Source: Mycobacterium sp. GA-1199 (GTDB lineage Bacteria > Actinomycetota > Actinomycetes > Mycobacteriales > Mycobacteriaceae). Taken from it: a DNA stretch of 64,000 nucleotides. The DNA is taken from positions 62,001 through 126,000 of the forward strand of contig NZ_LQIX01000001.1 in NCBI RefSeq assembly GCF_001500045.1, in the 5' to 3' direction. The notes beneath the pieces were generated by a model that worked only from the letters and a program-made list of their open reading frames with translations, searched no databases and was not told the DNA's origin. The first letter of the stretch is position 1, and every line of letters starts with the position of its first letter. A program made the translations under genes and the position numbers. Below, in pieces: positions 23,613 to 32,260 of this stretch.

Positions 23613-24740
23613 TTGGCAATCACCGACGTCGGTGCGTACACCCATTTGACCGAGGCGGACATCGAAGCCCTCGGTGCCGAGTTGGACGCCATTCGCAGCG
23701 ACGTCGAAGAGTCGCTCGGGGAACGCGACGCGGCCTATATCCGCCGGACCATCAAGTTCCAGCGGGCGCTCGAGGTTTTCGCCCGAGTGGTCATAGGCAC
23801 CAGTCGGTCCCGTACCACCTGGTGGGTCGGGACGGCCGCGTTGGCGTTCGCCAAGTGCGTCGAGAACATGGAGATCGGCCACAACGTCAGCCACGGCCAG
23901 TGGGACTGGATGAACGATCCTGAAATCCATTCCACCACATGGGAATGGGACATGGTCGCCGTCTCGGCGCAATGGAGGTACTCGCACAACTACCGCCACC
24001 ACATGTTCAGCAACGTGGTGGGTGTGGATGACGACCTCGGCTTCGGCATCATGCGGATCACCCGCGATGAGCCTTGGCAACCGGTCCATCTGCTGCAGCC
24101 TTTACGAAACCTGTTGTTGGCGGCCATCTTCGAGTGGGGTATCGCGCTGCACGGCGTTCATTCCGAACGCGACCGCGCTGCGGGGGACGCCGCGCGGGTG
24201 ACCCGCGAGAGAAAGAAGCTGCTCCGCAAGATCGCCCGCCAGGGCGTCAAAGACTACGTGCTGTTCCCGGCGCTGAGCGGACGGCGTTGGCGTGGCGCGC
24301 TGGCCGCGAACGCGGTGGCCAACCTGGTGCGGAACCTGTGGACGTATGTGGTGATCTTCTGCGGACATTTCCCCGACGGAGCCGAGAAGTTCACCGCCGA
24401 CGCCATCGCGGAGGAAAGTCGCGCGGACTGGTATCTGCGCCAGATGCTCGGCGCCGCGAACTTCAAGGCGGGCCCGCTGCTGGCGTTCTCGAGCGGCAAC
24501 CTGTGTTACCAGATCGAGCACCATCTGTTTCCCGATCTGCCGAGCAATCGGCTGGCGGAGGTCTCCGTGCGGGTCCGCGCGGTGTGTGAGAAGTACGACC
24601 TGCCCTACACATCCGGATCGCTTGTGCACCAATACCTTCTGACACTTCGAACGATCCACAAGCTGGCGCTGCCGGACGAGTTCCTGACGGCCACCAGCGA
24701 CGACGCCCCCGAGACGGCGTCGGAGCGCAAGTTCGCCTGA
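23613..24740 (+). CDS. Acyl-CoA desaturase, DesA3-like membrane di-iron enzyme
   Basis: 375 aa from the TTG at 23613, where DesA3-type proteins begin (LAITDVGAYTHLTEADIE) and AGGA precedes by 6 nt; ATG 23571 and GTG 23547 are in-frame alternatives. The three His boxes are GHNVSHGQ, WRYSHNYRHHMF and QIEHHLF, the ligands of the di-iron site, among membrane helices. It introduces a Delta9-type double bond into stearoyl/palmitoyl-CoA at the membrane with an external electron donor. The tail is shorter than in DesA3. No reductase gene is adjacent. Confidence 0.88.
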   Translation: MAITDVGAYTHLTEADIEALGAELDAIRSDVEESLGERDAAYIRRTIKFQRALEVFARVVIGTSRSRTTWWVGTAALAFAKCVENMEIGHNVSHGQWDWMNDPEIHSTTWEWDMVAVSAQWRYSHNYRHHMFSNVVGVDDDLGFGIMRITRDEPWQPVHLLQPLRNLLLAAIFEWGIALHGVHSERDRAAGDAARVTRERKKLLRKIARQGVKDYVLFPALSGRRWRGALAANAVANLVRNLWTYVVIFCGHFPDGAEKFTADAIAEESRADWYLRQMLGAANFKAGPLLAFSSGNLCYQIEHHLFPDLPSNRLAEVSVRVRAVCEKYDLPYTSGSLVHQYLLTLRTIHKLALPDEFLTATSDDAPETASERKFA

Positions 24741-24755
24741 CGGTCGAACGCGGAT

Positions 24756-26510
24756 TTACTTTCGGGAGCGGCGCGGCGAGTACGGCCACGGGTGGTTGCG
24801 CTCGGGTACGGACTCCGCGCGGGCCTGCTTGAGCTGCATGCGCAGGTGCTGACGCAGATCGTGCAGATCCGGATCCGCCCACCGGTTACGGGCCTCGGCC
24901 GGGTCGTCGGTCAGGTCGTACAGCTCCCACTGGTCGTCGAGCGGGGACGTCCGGTACGCCTCGCCGCCGAGACCGTTGGCCGCGAGGTGACGCACCCCCG
25001 GCTCCGTCCACGTCGCCGGATCGTCGAATGTCCGCACCAGCTTCCACAGATGCCCCTGACCGCCGGCCTGGTCGACGTGCAAGACTAGCCCCTCGAAGTT
25101 CGACGCGACGTGCGCGGGCACCCTGATCCGCAGGGGCGCAGGGGGTTTCGTCGACATCTTCAGTTTGCGGGCCATGCCTGACGCGCCGGTGTCGCCCTCG
25201 AGCACGTTGTCGCGGGTCATCAGGTACACCGCTCGCGATTCGTCTGCCGGGCCGCCGTCGACCACCGGCATCAGATCGCGGCCGGGCAGGTCGTGCACCT
25301 CGGAGAAGGTCTCGGCCAGTTGTGCCGCCGCCGCCTCGACGTCGACACCGGCGGCGCCCAACAACGTCGGGACGATGTCCACATGCGACGTCGGCGCCGT
25401 CACCGTCCGCGGTTGCGTCGCCTGCTCACCGATTCGCGCCACCACGAACGGCACCCGCGTCGCCTCGTCGTAGAGGTTGAACCACTTCTGGTGCAGGCCG
25501 CCGTGGGCGCCGAGCAGATCGCCGTGGTCCGAGGTGCGGACCAGCACCGCGTTCTGCGAGCCGTCCTCGGTGACCGCGCGTCGCACACGATCGATCGGGG
25601 CGTCGACCTCGGCGTGCAGCCGGTAGTACAAGTCCCGGTATCGCTGAGCCTGGCGGGTGTAGGTGCGGTCGATGGCCGGCGCCGGTCCATAGCCGGAGTA
25701 GTAGGCCTCCCGGTAGGCGATCTGTGCGGCGGGCTTGGTCGACAAATCCTCGTCGGCCGTCGGCGCAGGCGGAACCGGCGGCGGATCCAGCGGCGACGGG
25801 CGCACCGGGCTGCGCCGCTGCCACGCCGGGAACAGCACGATGTCGTGCGGGTTGACGAAGCTGGCCACCAGTAGGAACGGCCGCATCGCGTCGACGTCTC
25901 CGGCACGACGCCGGTCGTAGCGGTCTCTGAGCCACGCCACCACGCGGTCGGCGATCAGCGGATCGCGCCGGATTCCCGCGTTGGCCAAAGGGGCGCCGTG
26001 CGGCTCCGGGCCGACCCAGCCCGAAAACCCGTACGGCTCAAGCGGATCGGCGTCGAGGTAGCGCTGCACCGCCCTCGGGTCGACGACGCCGTCGGCGTCG
26101 TTGGTGGCCAGCGGCTCACCCGTGGCGGGGTCGGTCAGGTCGGCGTGCGAGATGTGCCACTTGCCGTCGTAGTGCGTGTCGTAGCCGGCCGCGCGGAACC
26201 AGTTGCCCAGCGTCGGCACCTCGTTCGGGCGCAGCCAGCGCATCCGGGAGTCGTCATAGACCTTGCCGATGCCGTCGGTCTGGGTGACGCCGTGCAGGTC
26301 GGGGTACTGGCCGGTGAAGATCGTCGGGCGGCTGGGCACGCAGGCAAGCGACCCCGTGTAGTGCCGTTGAAAGCTCACGCCGTGCTGGTCGAACCAGGCG
26401 CGGCCGGCGAGCGTGTCGCGGCGCCAAGCCAGGACGCTCGGCGCCTCGTAGGGCGGCACGGCGCGCTCCTCGTCGGTCATCACGATGATGATGTCGGGCC
26501 GATCTGTCAT
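24756..26510 (-). CDS. Cys-type sulfatase (formylglycine enzyme)
   Basis: 584 aa, alkaline-phosphatase-fold sulfatase. Metal-binding start PDIIIVMTDEERAVPP, the activation motif C57-V-P-S-R in GSLACVPSRPTIFTGQYPD (the CxPxR that FGE converts to formylglycine), HYDGKWHISH, and VRTSDHGDLLGAHGGLHQKW with the late metal ligands. It hydrolyses sulfate esters; no signal peptide is seen, so it is probably cytosolic. It overlaps the SRPBCC gene upstream by 4 bp. The FGE gene lies 5.4 kb away. Confidence 0.93.
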   Translation of the reverse strand: MTDRPDIIIVMTDEERAVPPYEAPSVLAWRRDTLAGRAWFDQHGVSFQRHYTGSLACVPSRPTIFTGQYPDLHGVTQTDGIGKVYDDSRMRWLRPNEVPTLGNWFRAAGYDTHYDGKWHISHADLTDPATGEPLATNDADGVVDPRAVQRYLDADPLEPYGFSGWVGPEPHGAPLANAGIRRDPLIADRVVAWLRDRYDRRRAGDVDAMRPFLLVASFVNPHDIVLFPAWQRRSPVRPSPLDPPPVPPAPTADEDLSTKPAAQIAYREAYYSGYGPAPAIDRTYTRQAQRYRDLYYRLHAEVDAPIDRVRRAVTEDGSQNAVLVRTSDHGDLLGAHGGLHQKWFNLYDEATRVPFVVARIGEQATQPRTVTAPTSHVDIVPTLLGAAGVDVEAAAAQLAETFSEVHDLPGRDLMPVVDGGPADESRAVYLMTRDNVLEGDTGASGMARKLKMSTKPPAPLRIRVPAHVASNFEGLVLHVDQAGGQGHLWKLVRTFDDPATWTEPGVRHLAANGLGGEAYRTSPLDDQWELYDLTDDPAEARNRWADPDLHDLRQHLRMQLKQARAESVPERNHPWPYSPRRSRK

Positions 26511-26953
26511 GTGGTGTTCTCCAATCGCTTCGCCAGCGCGGCGAGCATGGTGTCGGATCCGCGGGCCAGCGCCCGGGTGGCCAACCGTTCGACGAGTTGC
26601 TGCGTTCTGCCGCGGCCCTTGCGCACGGTGCTGGTGATCGTCACGACGGTCTCGCCACCGCTGGTCGGTTCGAGCTTCCAGCGGTTGCTGACCGTGCCCA
26701 AGAATTTGGGCAGGCCCTCGATCTCGTAGGCCAGGACGTACTGCGGATCGCATTCTGTGACGGTTTCGACCAGGGTGTTGCGCCCGATCTGCACGCGCCG
26801 CGCGGTTCCGACCAAGCCGCCGTCGGGCCCCCGCGTCAGGATGCAGGAGTGGTCGACGTCGAGCCATGTCGCGATGGCGCCGAAATCGGCGAGTACATCC
26901 CAGATCTGCGTCGGGCTCGCCGCGACGACGCGGCTGCGGTCGAATTCGGCCAC
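26507..26953 (-). CDS. SRPBCC (START/Bet v1-like) lipid-binding family protein
   Basis: 148 aa from the GTG at 26953 (VAEFDRSRVVAASPTQIWDV), chosen because the longer frame to 27040 runs into a palindrome. The hydrophobic-cavity fold is indicated by PTQIWDVLADFGAIATWL and a final long amphipathic helix. The ligand is unknown. It is translationally coupled (ATGA overlap) to the sulfatase, so perhaps it handles the same organosulfur substrate. Confidence 0.8.
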   Translation of the reverse strand: MAEFDRSRVVAASPTQIWDVLADFGAIATWLDVDHSCILTRGPDGGLVGTARRVQIGRNTLVETVTECDPQYVLAYEIEGLPKFLGTVSNRWKLEPTSGGETVVTITSTVRKGRGRTQQLVERLATRALARGSDTMLAALAKRLENTT

Positions 26954-27010
26954 GGTCCCACCGTACGTGAAACTGACGATGCCGTCAGGCGAACCTTGGT
27001 TGGTGGTGTG

Positions 27011-27069
27011 CCGAAAGTACGGTTGTTGCACGTAAGTCACGGATTTCAGTGCAACAACCGTACTCTCGG
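27011..27069 (-). terminator. Long hairpin after the broken toxin cassette
   Basis: 21-nt arms (27011-27031 and 27049-27069; left arm starts CCGAAAGTACGG) around a 17-nt loop. The single mismatch is A-C on the plus strand and hence a G-U pair in a minus-strand transcript, so the RNA stem is fully paired in the direction of the upstream genes. There is no U-tract. It may be a terminator. Confidence 0.55.
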
Positions 27070-27084
27070 CGGCGGCGGAGGGTC

Positions 27085-27241
27085 ATGCGCGGCGGGGACC
27101 GGCCTTTCCACGTTTCGAACACCGAGAGATTGCGCAACCCCTCGGCCGTCTCCCCGCTGGTGCGGGACCGGTGCGCTGCGGGCCTTGGACACCTCGTCGA
27201 GTCTGCTCGGGTTCCCAACGCGCAACGTCGGCCAACGTCAT
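27085..27241 (-). pseudogene. Remnant of a WXG-domain type VII toxin gene (frameshifted, truncated)
   Basis: An ATG at 27241, 9 bp after the EspC-like stop, starts MTLADVARWEPEQ, the usual opening of ESX toxin N-domains. The homology then shifts frame and continues as GETAEGLRNLSVFETWKG (W-x-G turn) before ending near 27100, just before a long hairpin. The linker, toxin domain and immunity gene are missing. The 9-bp spacing to the partner gene equals that of the intact cassette at 2372-4369. Confidence 0.68.
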
Positions 27242-27250
27242 CCCCACGGG

Positions 27251-27574
27251 TCAAAGCCCCATGGTGCCCAAACGCAATCCCGCAGAGTCGATTTCGGTAG
27301 CGGCAGTGTCGTCGGTGCGAACATACTTCGCCGCTGCCGAGCGCAGATGCTCGGCGTACTCGAGAAGTGCGGTGTAATGGGCGGCGGACTCCTCTTCCCA
27401 CTTCGCGGTGGTTGCTGAGAGCCCCGAGGCGCTCGAGCCGATCCAGCCGGGCTGGGCGGCGCCCATTCGCTCGTGCGCGGTGCCGTGTGCGGACCGCAGG
27501 CTGTCGGCGGCAGCGTTGACGTGGTCGGCGGCCATCCGGACCTCCAGCGGGTCTACCCGCAGATTGTCGCTCAT
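27251..27574 (-). CDS. EspC-like / DUF2580 type VII secretion protein (orphan paralogue)
   Basis: 107 aa from an ATG at 27574 with GGGAAGG RBS. It is a helical protein starting MSDNLRVDPLEVRMAADHVN with export motif YVRTD (AAAKYVRTDDTA), closely resembling the EspC-like protein at 4055-4369 in length, start and motif. Its downstream partner is only a pseudogene remnant, so it is orphaned unless it serves the intact cassette elsewhere. Confidence 0.85.
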   Translation of the reverse strand: MSDNLRVDPLEVRMAADHVNAAADSLRSAHGTAHERMGAAQPGWIGSSASGLSATTAKWEEESAAHYTALLEYAEHLRSAAAKYVRTDDTAATEIDSAGLRLGTMGL

Positions 27575-27717
27575 TCGCCTTCCCAAACGTTCGCCGAAAG
27601 TCCACCGGACACGGATGTTTGCTGGGCAAGATTACCATCGCCCGGACACCCCCTGGTGCACGAATTTTGGGGGGCGCCCAGCGGTGTACCGGTGATATTT
27701 GAAGTTTGCTGGGCCGG

Positions 27718-28797
27718 TTACTTCAGCCGTGCGACGAGCGCGTCGGTGACTTCCGCGGTCGACGCTCGCCCGCCCAGGTCCCCGGTACGGGTCTCCGGTG
27801 CGGCCAGCGTCGACTCGACGGCGGCCATCACCTCGTCGGCGGCCGCCGCGTGTCCGAGGTGCTCGAGCATCAGCGCCGCCGACCACACCGCGCCGATCGG
27901 GTTGGCGATGCCCTGTCCGGCGATGTCGGGGGCCGAACCGTGTACGGGTTCGAACATCGACGGGTACTGCTTGGTGGGGTCGAGGTTGGCCGACGGGGCT
28001 ATTCCGATCGAGCCCGCCACCGCTGCCGCGAGGTCGCTGAGGATGTCGCCGAACAGGTTTGAGCCGACGACGACGTCGAATCGCTGCGGCTGCAGCACGA
28101 ACTTGGCGGCCAGCGCGTCGATGTGCTCGCTGTCGAGCCGCACGTCCGGGTAGTGCGAGGCCCGCTCGGCGACCACCTCGTCCCAGAACGGCAACGTGTG
28201 CACGATGCCGTTGGACTTGGTCGCCGACGTCACGTAACGGCGACGGGTGCGGGCGAGCTCGAACGCGGAGTCCGCGATGCGGCCGACACCGTTTCGCGTG
28301 AAAACCGACTCCTGGACGGCCATTTCGTCGGGAAAGCCCCTGTTGAGCCGTCCGCCGATCTCGCTGTACTCGCCTTCGACATTCTCGCGCACCACAACGA
28401 AGTCGACGTCGTGCGCCGTCCGCAGCGGGCTTTCGACACCGTCGAACACCCGGATCGGTCGCATGTTCACGTACTGGCGGAACGCGCGACGGATCGGGAT
28501 GAGCAGCCCCCACAACGAGACGTGGTCGGGGACACCGGGCCAGCCGACCGCACCGAGGAGGATGGCATCGAACTCCCTGAGGGTTTCGATCCCGTCGACG
28601 GGCATCATCGCGCCCTCGTCCGCGTAGCGTTGACACGACCAATCGAATTCGGTGTAGGACAACGCGATTGCGTGCTTCTTCGCGACCGCGTCGAGCACCG
28701 CGCGCGCCGATGCGATCACCTCGGTGCCGATCCCGTCACCGGGAATGACGGCGATGGACGATGAGCCGCTTGCGCGAAGAGCATCAGACTCGGTCAT
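27718..28797 (-). CDS. Tartrate/D-malate dehydrogenase (isopropylmalate dehydrogenase family)
   Basis: 359 aa, beta-decarboxylating dehydrogenase fold: N-terminal IAVIPGDGIGTEVIASA, RENVEGEYSEIGGRLNRG, metal site VVGSNLFGDILSDLAAA and FEPVHGSAPDIAGQGIANP. It oxidises D-malate or tartrate with NAD and Mn2+/Mg2+. Its start overlaps the end of a DASS dicarboxylate carrier gene by 4 bp, so an uptake-plus-catabolism operon is likely. The WG and loop sequence favour TtuC/DmlA over LeuB. Confidence 0.88.
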   Translation of the reverse strand: MTESDALRASGSSSIAVIPGDGIGTEVIASARAVLDAVAKKHAIALSYTEFDWSCQRYADEGAMMPVDGIETLREFDAILLGAVGWPGVPDHVSLWGLLIPIRRAFRQYVNMRPIRVFDGVESPLRTAHDVDFVVVRENVEGEYSEIGGRLNRGFPDEMAVQESVFTRNGVGRIADSAFELARTRRRYVTSATKSNGIVHTLPFWDEVVAERASHYPDVRLDSEHIDALAAKFVLQPQRFDVVVGSNLFGDILSDLAAAVAGSIGIAPSANLDPTKQYPSMFEPVHGSAPDIAGQGIANPIGAVWSAALMLEHLGHAAAADEVMAAVESTLAAPETRTGDLGGRASTAEVTDALVARLK

Positions 28798-30401
28798 GTA
28801 CCCAATCCCAAGAGGCTGATCATCAGCGGTAGCAAAATGATGATCAGGATAGCGCCCGCGATGTCGAACGCGACTCCGGAGCGGATCATCTTCGTGATCG
28901 GGACGACACCCGAGCCGTAGACGATGGCGTTCTGCGGTGTGGACACCGGCAGCATGAAACCGAACGACGCCGCGAACGTCGCCGCCAGCGCGGGCACGAA
29001 GGGGTTGACGCCCGCGGCCACCGCCACCGGTATCACGATCGGCACCACCACCGCGGCAGATGCGGTATTGCTGGTGGTTTCGGAGACGATGATCGCCAGG
29101 ATGACCGCGAAGACGGTGATTGCGATGGTGCTCGTCAGGCCGAGCGCGTCGTTGACGGAGGTGCCGATGGTCTCGGCCAGTCCGGTCGAGGAGATCAGTG
29201 AGCCGAAGATGATGCCGGTACCGAACAAGATGATTGTGCCCCAGTCGATTTCGGCTGCATCCTTCCAGCGCAGAGTGAATTCCCTGCTCTGCCAGTCGGT
29301 GGGCAGCAGGAACAGCAGCGATGCGCCGAACACCGCGACGACGCCCTCGTCGAGGCGGTCGCTGACAAACTCGTAGGTGGTGGACTCGGTTCCGGTGATC
29401 AGCGCGACCACACCGGGCAGGATCCACAGCGTCACCGTGATGCCGAATGCGATCAGCGTGTTCTTCTCCGCCCGCGACAGCGAGCCGAGCTTCTCGCGCT
29501 CGCTGGCAACGTATTCGGCCACGCCGTCGATGCGTTTGATCTCGGGTTTGTTGAGCCGCAGCAGGATAAGCGCCAGCAACAGGAACATCACGAAGCAGAT
29601 GGGGATGGCCATCGCCATCCACTGCCCGAAGCTGATTCGCTCTTCGGTGGCCTCTTCGATCAGCCCGCGCCCGATCAGGTTCGGCGGGCTGCCGACGGGG
29701 GTGAGCAGGCCACCGACACTGGCGCCGTAGGCGAGCATCAGCATGAGGGCCGCACCCACCCGCAACCGTTGTGGGTCGAAGTCGGGTTCGACGTCGCCGC
29801 GCTGCTGCAGCAGTTTGGCGATGACCGACAGGATGCCGATCGCGGTCGGCAGCAACATCGCCACCGTCGCGGTGTTCGAGACGAACGCCGACAGCAGGCA
29901 GGTGATGGCGCCGAACGCGATGATGACGCCGGTGGTCGAACGGCCGGCCCGCGGCAGCGCCAGGATGCGGAACGCGAAGCGCCGCGCCACACCGTGTTTG
30001 AGCATCGCCTGGGCCAGGATGAACGCTCCGATGAACGTGAAGATGGTCGAGGATCCGAATGGGCCGAGCACATCGTCGACCGGTGCGACTCCGAGGAACA
30101 CCGCGACCGCGACGCCGAGCAGGCCGCCGATCGGGATCGGCACCGCCTCGGTGATCCACAGCGCGATCACGCCGAGCAGGACCGCGCCGAGCACCTGTTG
30201 TTCGCGCGGGATGTCGAGCGGCAGGACGAGGAAGACGACGGTCAGCAGCGGTGCGAGGAACAGGCCGGCCGTGCGGCGGCCTTTCTCGAACCGTTCCTCT
30301 CGCGGCGAGAGCTTCTGTTCGCCCAGGCTTCGGTAAGTCGCGCTGCCGAGCAGTGCCTTGTCGACGTCGGTCGGTGTGACCTGGTTTTCCGTGCTGCTCA
30401 T
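28794..30401 (-). CDS. DASS/SLC13-family dicarboxylate transporter
   Basis: 535 aa, about 12-14 TM helices, in the plasma membrane. The two substrate-binding SNT motifs are seen as AFVSNTATVAMLLP and TTSNTASAAVVVP in the inverted repeats, plus the signature STPQNAIVYGSG. It imports C4-dicarboxylates such as malate, succinate or tartrate, with sodium in most relatives. It is coupled to the tartrate/malate dehydrogenase gene downstream. Confidence 0.93.
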   Translation of the reverse strand: MSSTENQVTPTDVDKALLGSATYRSLGEQKLSPREERFEKGRRTAGLFLAPLLTVVFLVLPLDIPREQQVLGAVLLGVIALWITEAVPIPIGGLLGVAVAVFLGVAPVDDVLGPFGSSTIFTFIGAFILAQAMLKHGVARRFAFRILALPRAGRSTTGVIIAFGAITCLLSAFVSNTATVAMLLPTAIGILSVIAKLLQQRGDVEPDFDPQRLRVGAALMLMLAYGASVGGLLTPVGSPPNLIGRGLIEEATEERISFGQWMAMAIPICFVMFLLLALILLRLNKPEIKRIDGVAEYVASEREKLGSLSRAEKNTLIAFGITVTLWILPGVVALITGTESTTYEFVSDRLDEGVVAVFGASLLFLLPTDWQSREFTLRWKDAAEIDWGTIILFGTGIIFGSLISSTGLAETIGTSVNDALGLTSTIAITVFAVILAIIVSETTSNTASAAVVVPIVIPVAVAAGVNPFVPALAATFAASFGFMLPVSTPQNAIVYGSGVVPITKMIRSGVAFDIAGAILIIILLPLMISLLGLGT

Positions 30402-30494
30402 TGCCGGCTCCGTCCACCCGGTGGTGTGTCAACGCCACAATCGCCGGGAAGGAGTGCCCTGTACTCCGGTGACGCTAAACATCAGACCCCTCGC

Positions 30495-30552
30495 CGAACG
30501 TGGATTACCCGCACATATTCGGCGCGGAAAGCGTGCGGGTAACCCACGTTCG
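30495..30552 (-). terminator. Long hairpin between recD and the DASS transporter
   Basis: 20-nt arms (30495-30514, 30533-30552; left arm starts CGAACGTGGATTACCC) and an 18-nt loop, 20 bp past the recD stop. Its only mismatch, A30504-C30543, becomes a G-U pair in minus-strand RNA, the direction of recD. It has no U-tract. It is likely a terminator-type structure. Confidence 0.6.
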
Positions 30553-30571
30553 CGCCGGAGGGAAAGGGGCG

Positions 30572-32260
30572 TCAGTTGCGGAGGCGGCGCGCCAGGCCCG
30601 ATGCGCGCACGGCCCGGCGCTGTACGGCGGCCCGCACCGAGGCCTGCGGGCCGACGACCCGGATCTTCTTCTTGGCTCTGGTGACCGCGGTGTAGAACAA
30701 CTCGCGGGACAGCAGCCGGGAATCCTCCGGCGGCAGCAGCACCGTCACCTCGTCGGCCTGGCTGCCCTGGGATTTGTGAATCGTCATCGCGTGCATCGTG
30801 TCGACCTCGGCGAGCCGGCTGGTCGCGAACTCCAGTTGCTTCGTGCCCGCGACGACCGTGCGGAGCACCCCGTCGCGCAGCACCGTGACACCCGTGTCGC
30901 CGTTGTAGAGGTTGAGCCCGTAGTCGTTCGCGGTCACCAACACCGGCCGCCCCGCGTACCACGTCGACCAGATCGGCTCGCCGGTCAACTCCGACAGCCA
31001 CCGCTCCACCTGGTGGTTCCAGTACCGCACCCCGAACGGGCCGCGGCGATGCGCGCACAGCAACCGATGGTCGGCCAAGATGCCCAGCGCCGCATCGGCG
31101 TCACCGAGAACCGCCGCCGTTCGCAACGCAATGGCGTTTGGCACCAGCACTTTACGAAGATGCTCGGACGGCTCCTCGGTGTCCACCCATTCGATGTGCT
31201 CTCCGTCGGAACGCAACACGTCGATGACGGTGTCCTCGTCACCGGCGCGAATGGCGCCGGCCAGCCGCCCGATCGACTCGCCGAACCGGTGCGACGTCTT
31301 CAACTCCGCGATGCGGTCCGCGCCGAGACCGTCGACCAGGTCGGCGAGGACCGCGCCCGCCTCGACCGACGCCAACTGGTCCGGGTCGCCGACCAGGATG
31401 AGCCGGGCCTCCGGCCGCACCGCCTCCAGCAGTCGCGCCATCATCGTCAGCGACACCATCGACGTCTCGTCGACGACGATCACGTCGTGCGGCAAGCGGT
31501 TCGCCCGGTGGTGCCGGAACCGCGCCGACGTGTCCGGGCGGCTACCGAGCAGGCGGTGCAACGTCGTGGCGTGCAGTCCCGACAGCGCATCGCGGTGGGC
31601 CGCGTCGAGTTTGTCCACCTCCAGTTGCACGGCCTCCTGCAGCCGCGCCGCCGCCTTCCCCGTCGGCGCCGCCAACGCGATCCTCAACCGCGTCCCGCTC
31701 GTGAGGAGCGCGAGCAGGCGCGCCACCGTTGTCGTCTTCCCCGTTCCCGGCCCTCCGGTGAGCACCGTCAGACCCTGCGACAGCGCCAGTTCCGCGGCGG
31801 CACGCTGCTCCTCGAAGCCCGGCGGGAAGAGCCTGTCCAGGTCCGGCAACGGCTGGGCCGGCCTGGCGGCGGTCATCGACAGGATGTCGTCGCGCACCTG
31901 TTGCTCTTCGAGCCAGTACCGGTCGAGGTACAGCAGATCACCGTCGACGTGCAGCGCCGGTGGTCGCCCGGTCAGCGGATGCGCGGCGATGGCGCCGAAC
32001 CAATCGTCGACGGCGGGCCACGGCAGCCCGTCGAGGCCGACCTGCTGTTCGACGGTCCGCAGGTTCAGGCATACTGACCCGTTGCGCAGGGCGCGCACCA
32101 CGAGAGCGATCGCGAGCGAGACCCGCTCGTCGGGCGCCTGGACGAGATCGCAGAGCCGTTGTGCCACATGTACATCCGATGCTTCGAGAACTTCCGCGTC
32201 GGTGAAGGTGCGCAGCAGTCCCGTGGCGCTGATCGCCCGCCGCCACTCCACGCCGGTCAC
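30572..32260 (-). CDS. recD: Exodeoxyribonuclease V subunit alpha
   Basis: 562 aa from a GTG at 32260. SF1 helicase with Walker A TGGPGTGKTTTVARLL, DETSMVSLTMM (Walker B), GDPDQLASVEAGAV and MTIHKSQGSQADEVTVL. It is the 5'-3' motor of RecBCD, which in mycobacteria serves single-strand annealing rather than homologous recombination. It overlaps recB by 4 bp (GTGA). It is the last gene of recC-recB-recD and is followed by a long hairpin. Synteny with Rv0629c. Confidence 0.95.
   Translation of the reverse strand: MTGVEWRRAISATGLLRTFTDAEVLEASDVHVAQRLCDLVQAPDERVSLAIALVVRALRNGSVCLNLRTVEQQVGLDGLPWPAVDDWFGAIAAHPLTGRPPALHVDGDLLYLDRYWLEEQQVRDDILSMTAARPAQPLPDLDRLFPPGFEEQRAAAELALSQGLTVLTGGPGTGKTTTVARLLALLTSGTRLRIALAAPTGKAAARLQEAVQLEVDKLDAAHRDALSGLHATTLHRLLGSRPDTSARFRHHRANRLPHDVIVVDETSMVSLTMMARLLEAVRPEARLILVGDPDQLASVEAGAVLADLVDGLGADRIAELKTSHRFGESIGRLAGAIRAGDEDTVIDVLRSDGEHIEWVDTEEPSEHLRKVLVPNAIALRTAAVLGDADAALGILADHRLLCAHRRGPFGVRYWNHQVERWLSELTGEPIWSTWYAGRPVLVTANDYGLNLYNGDTGVTVLRDGVLRTVVAGTKQLEFATSRLAEVDTMHAMTIHKSQGSQADEVTVLLPPEDSRLLSRELFYTAVTRAKKKIRVVGPQASVRAAVQRRAVRASGLARRLRN

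Noticed and set aside
27718..30438. 906-aa frame that would fuse the dehydrogenase to an upstream protein
   Set aside because: Its first two thirds are an off-frame reading of the transporter gene; the dehydrogenase starts at 28797 with a 4-bp overlap.
30500..32077. 525-aa plus-strand frame opposite recD
   Set aside because: Antisense shadow with arginine-rich composition; recD motifs are complete on the minus strand.
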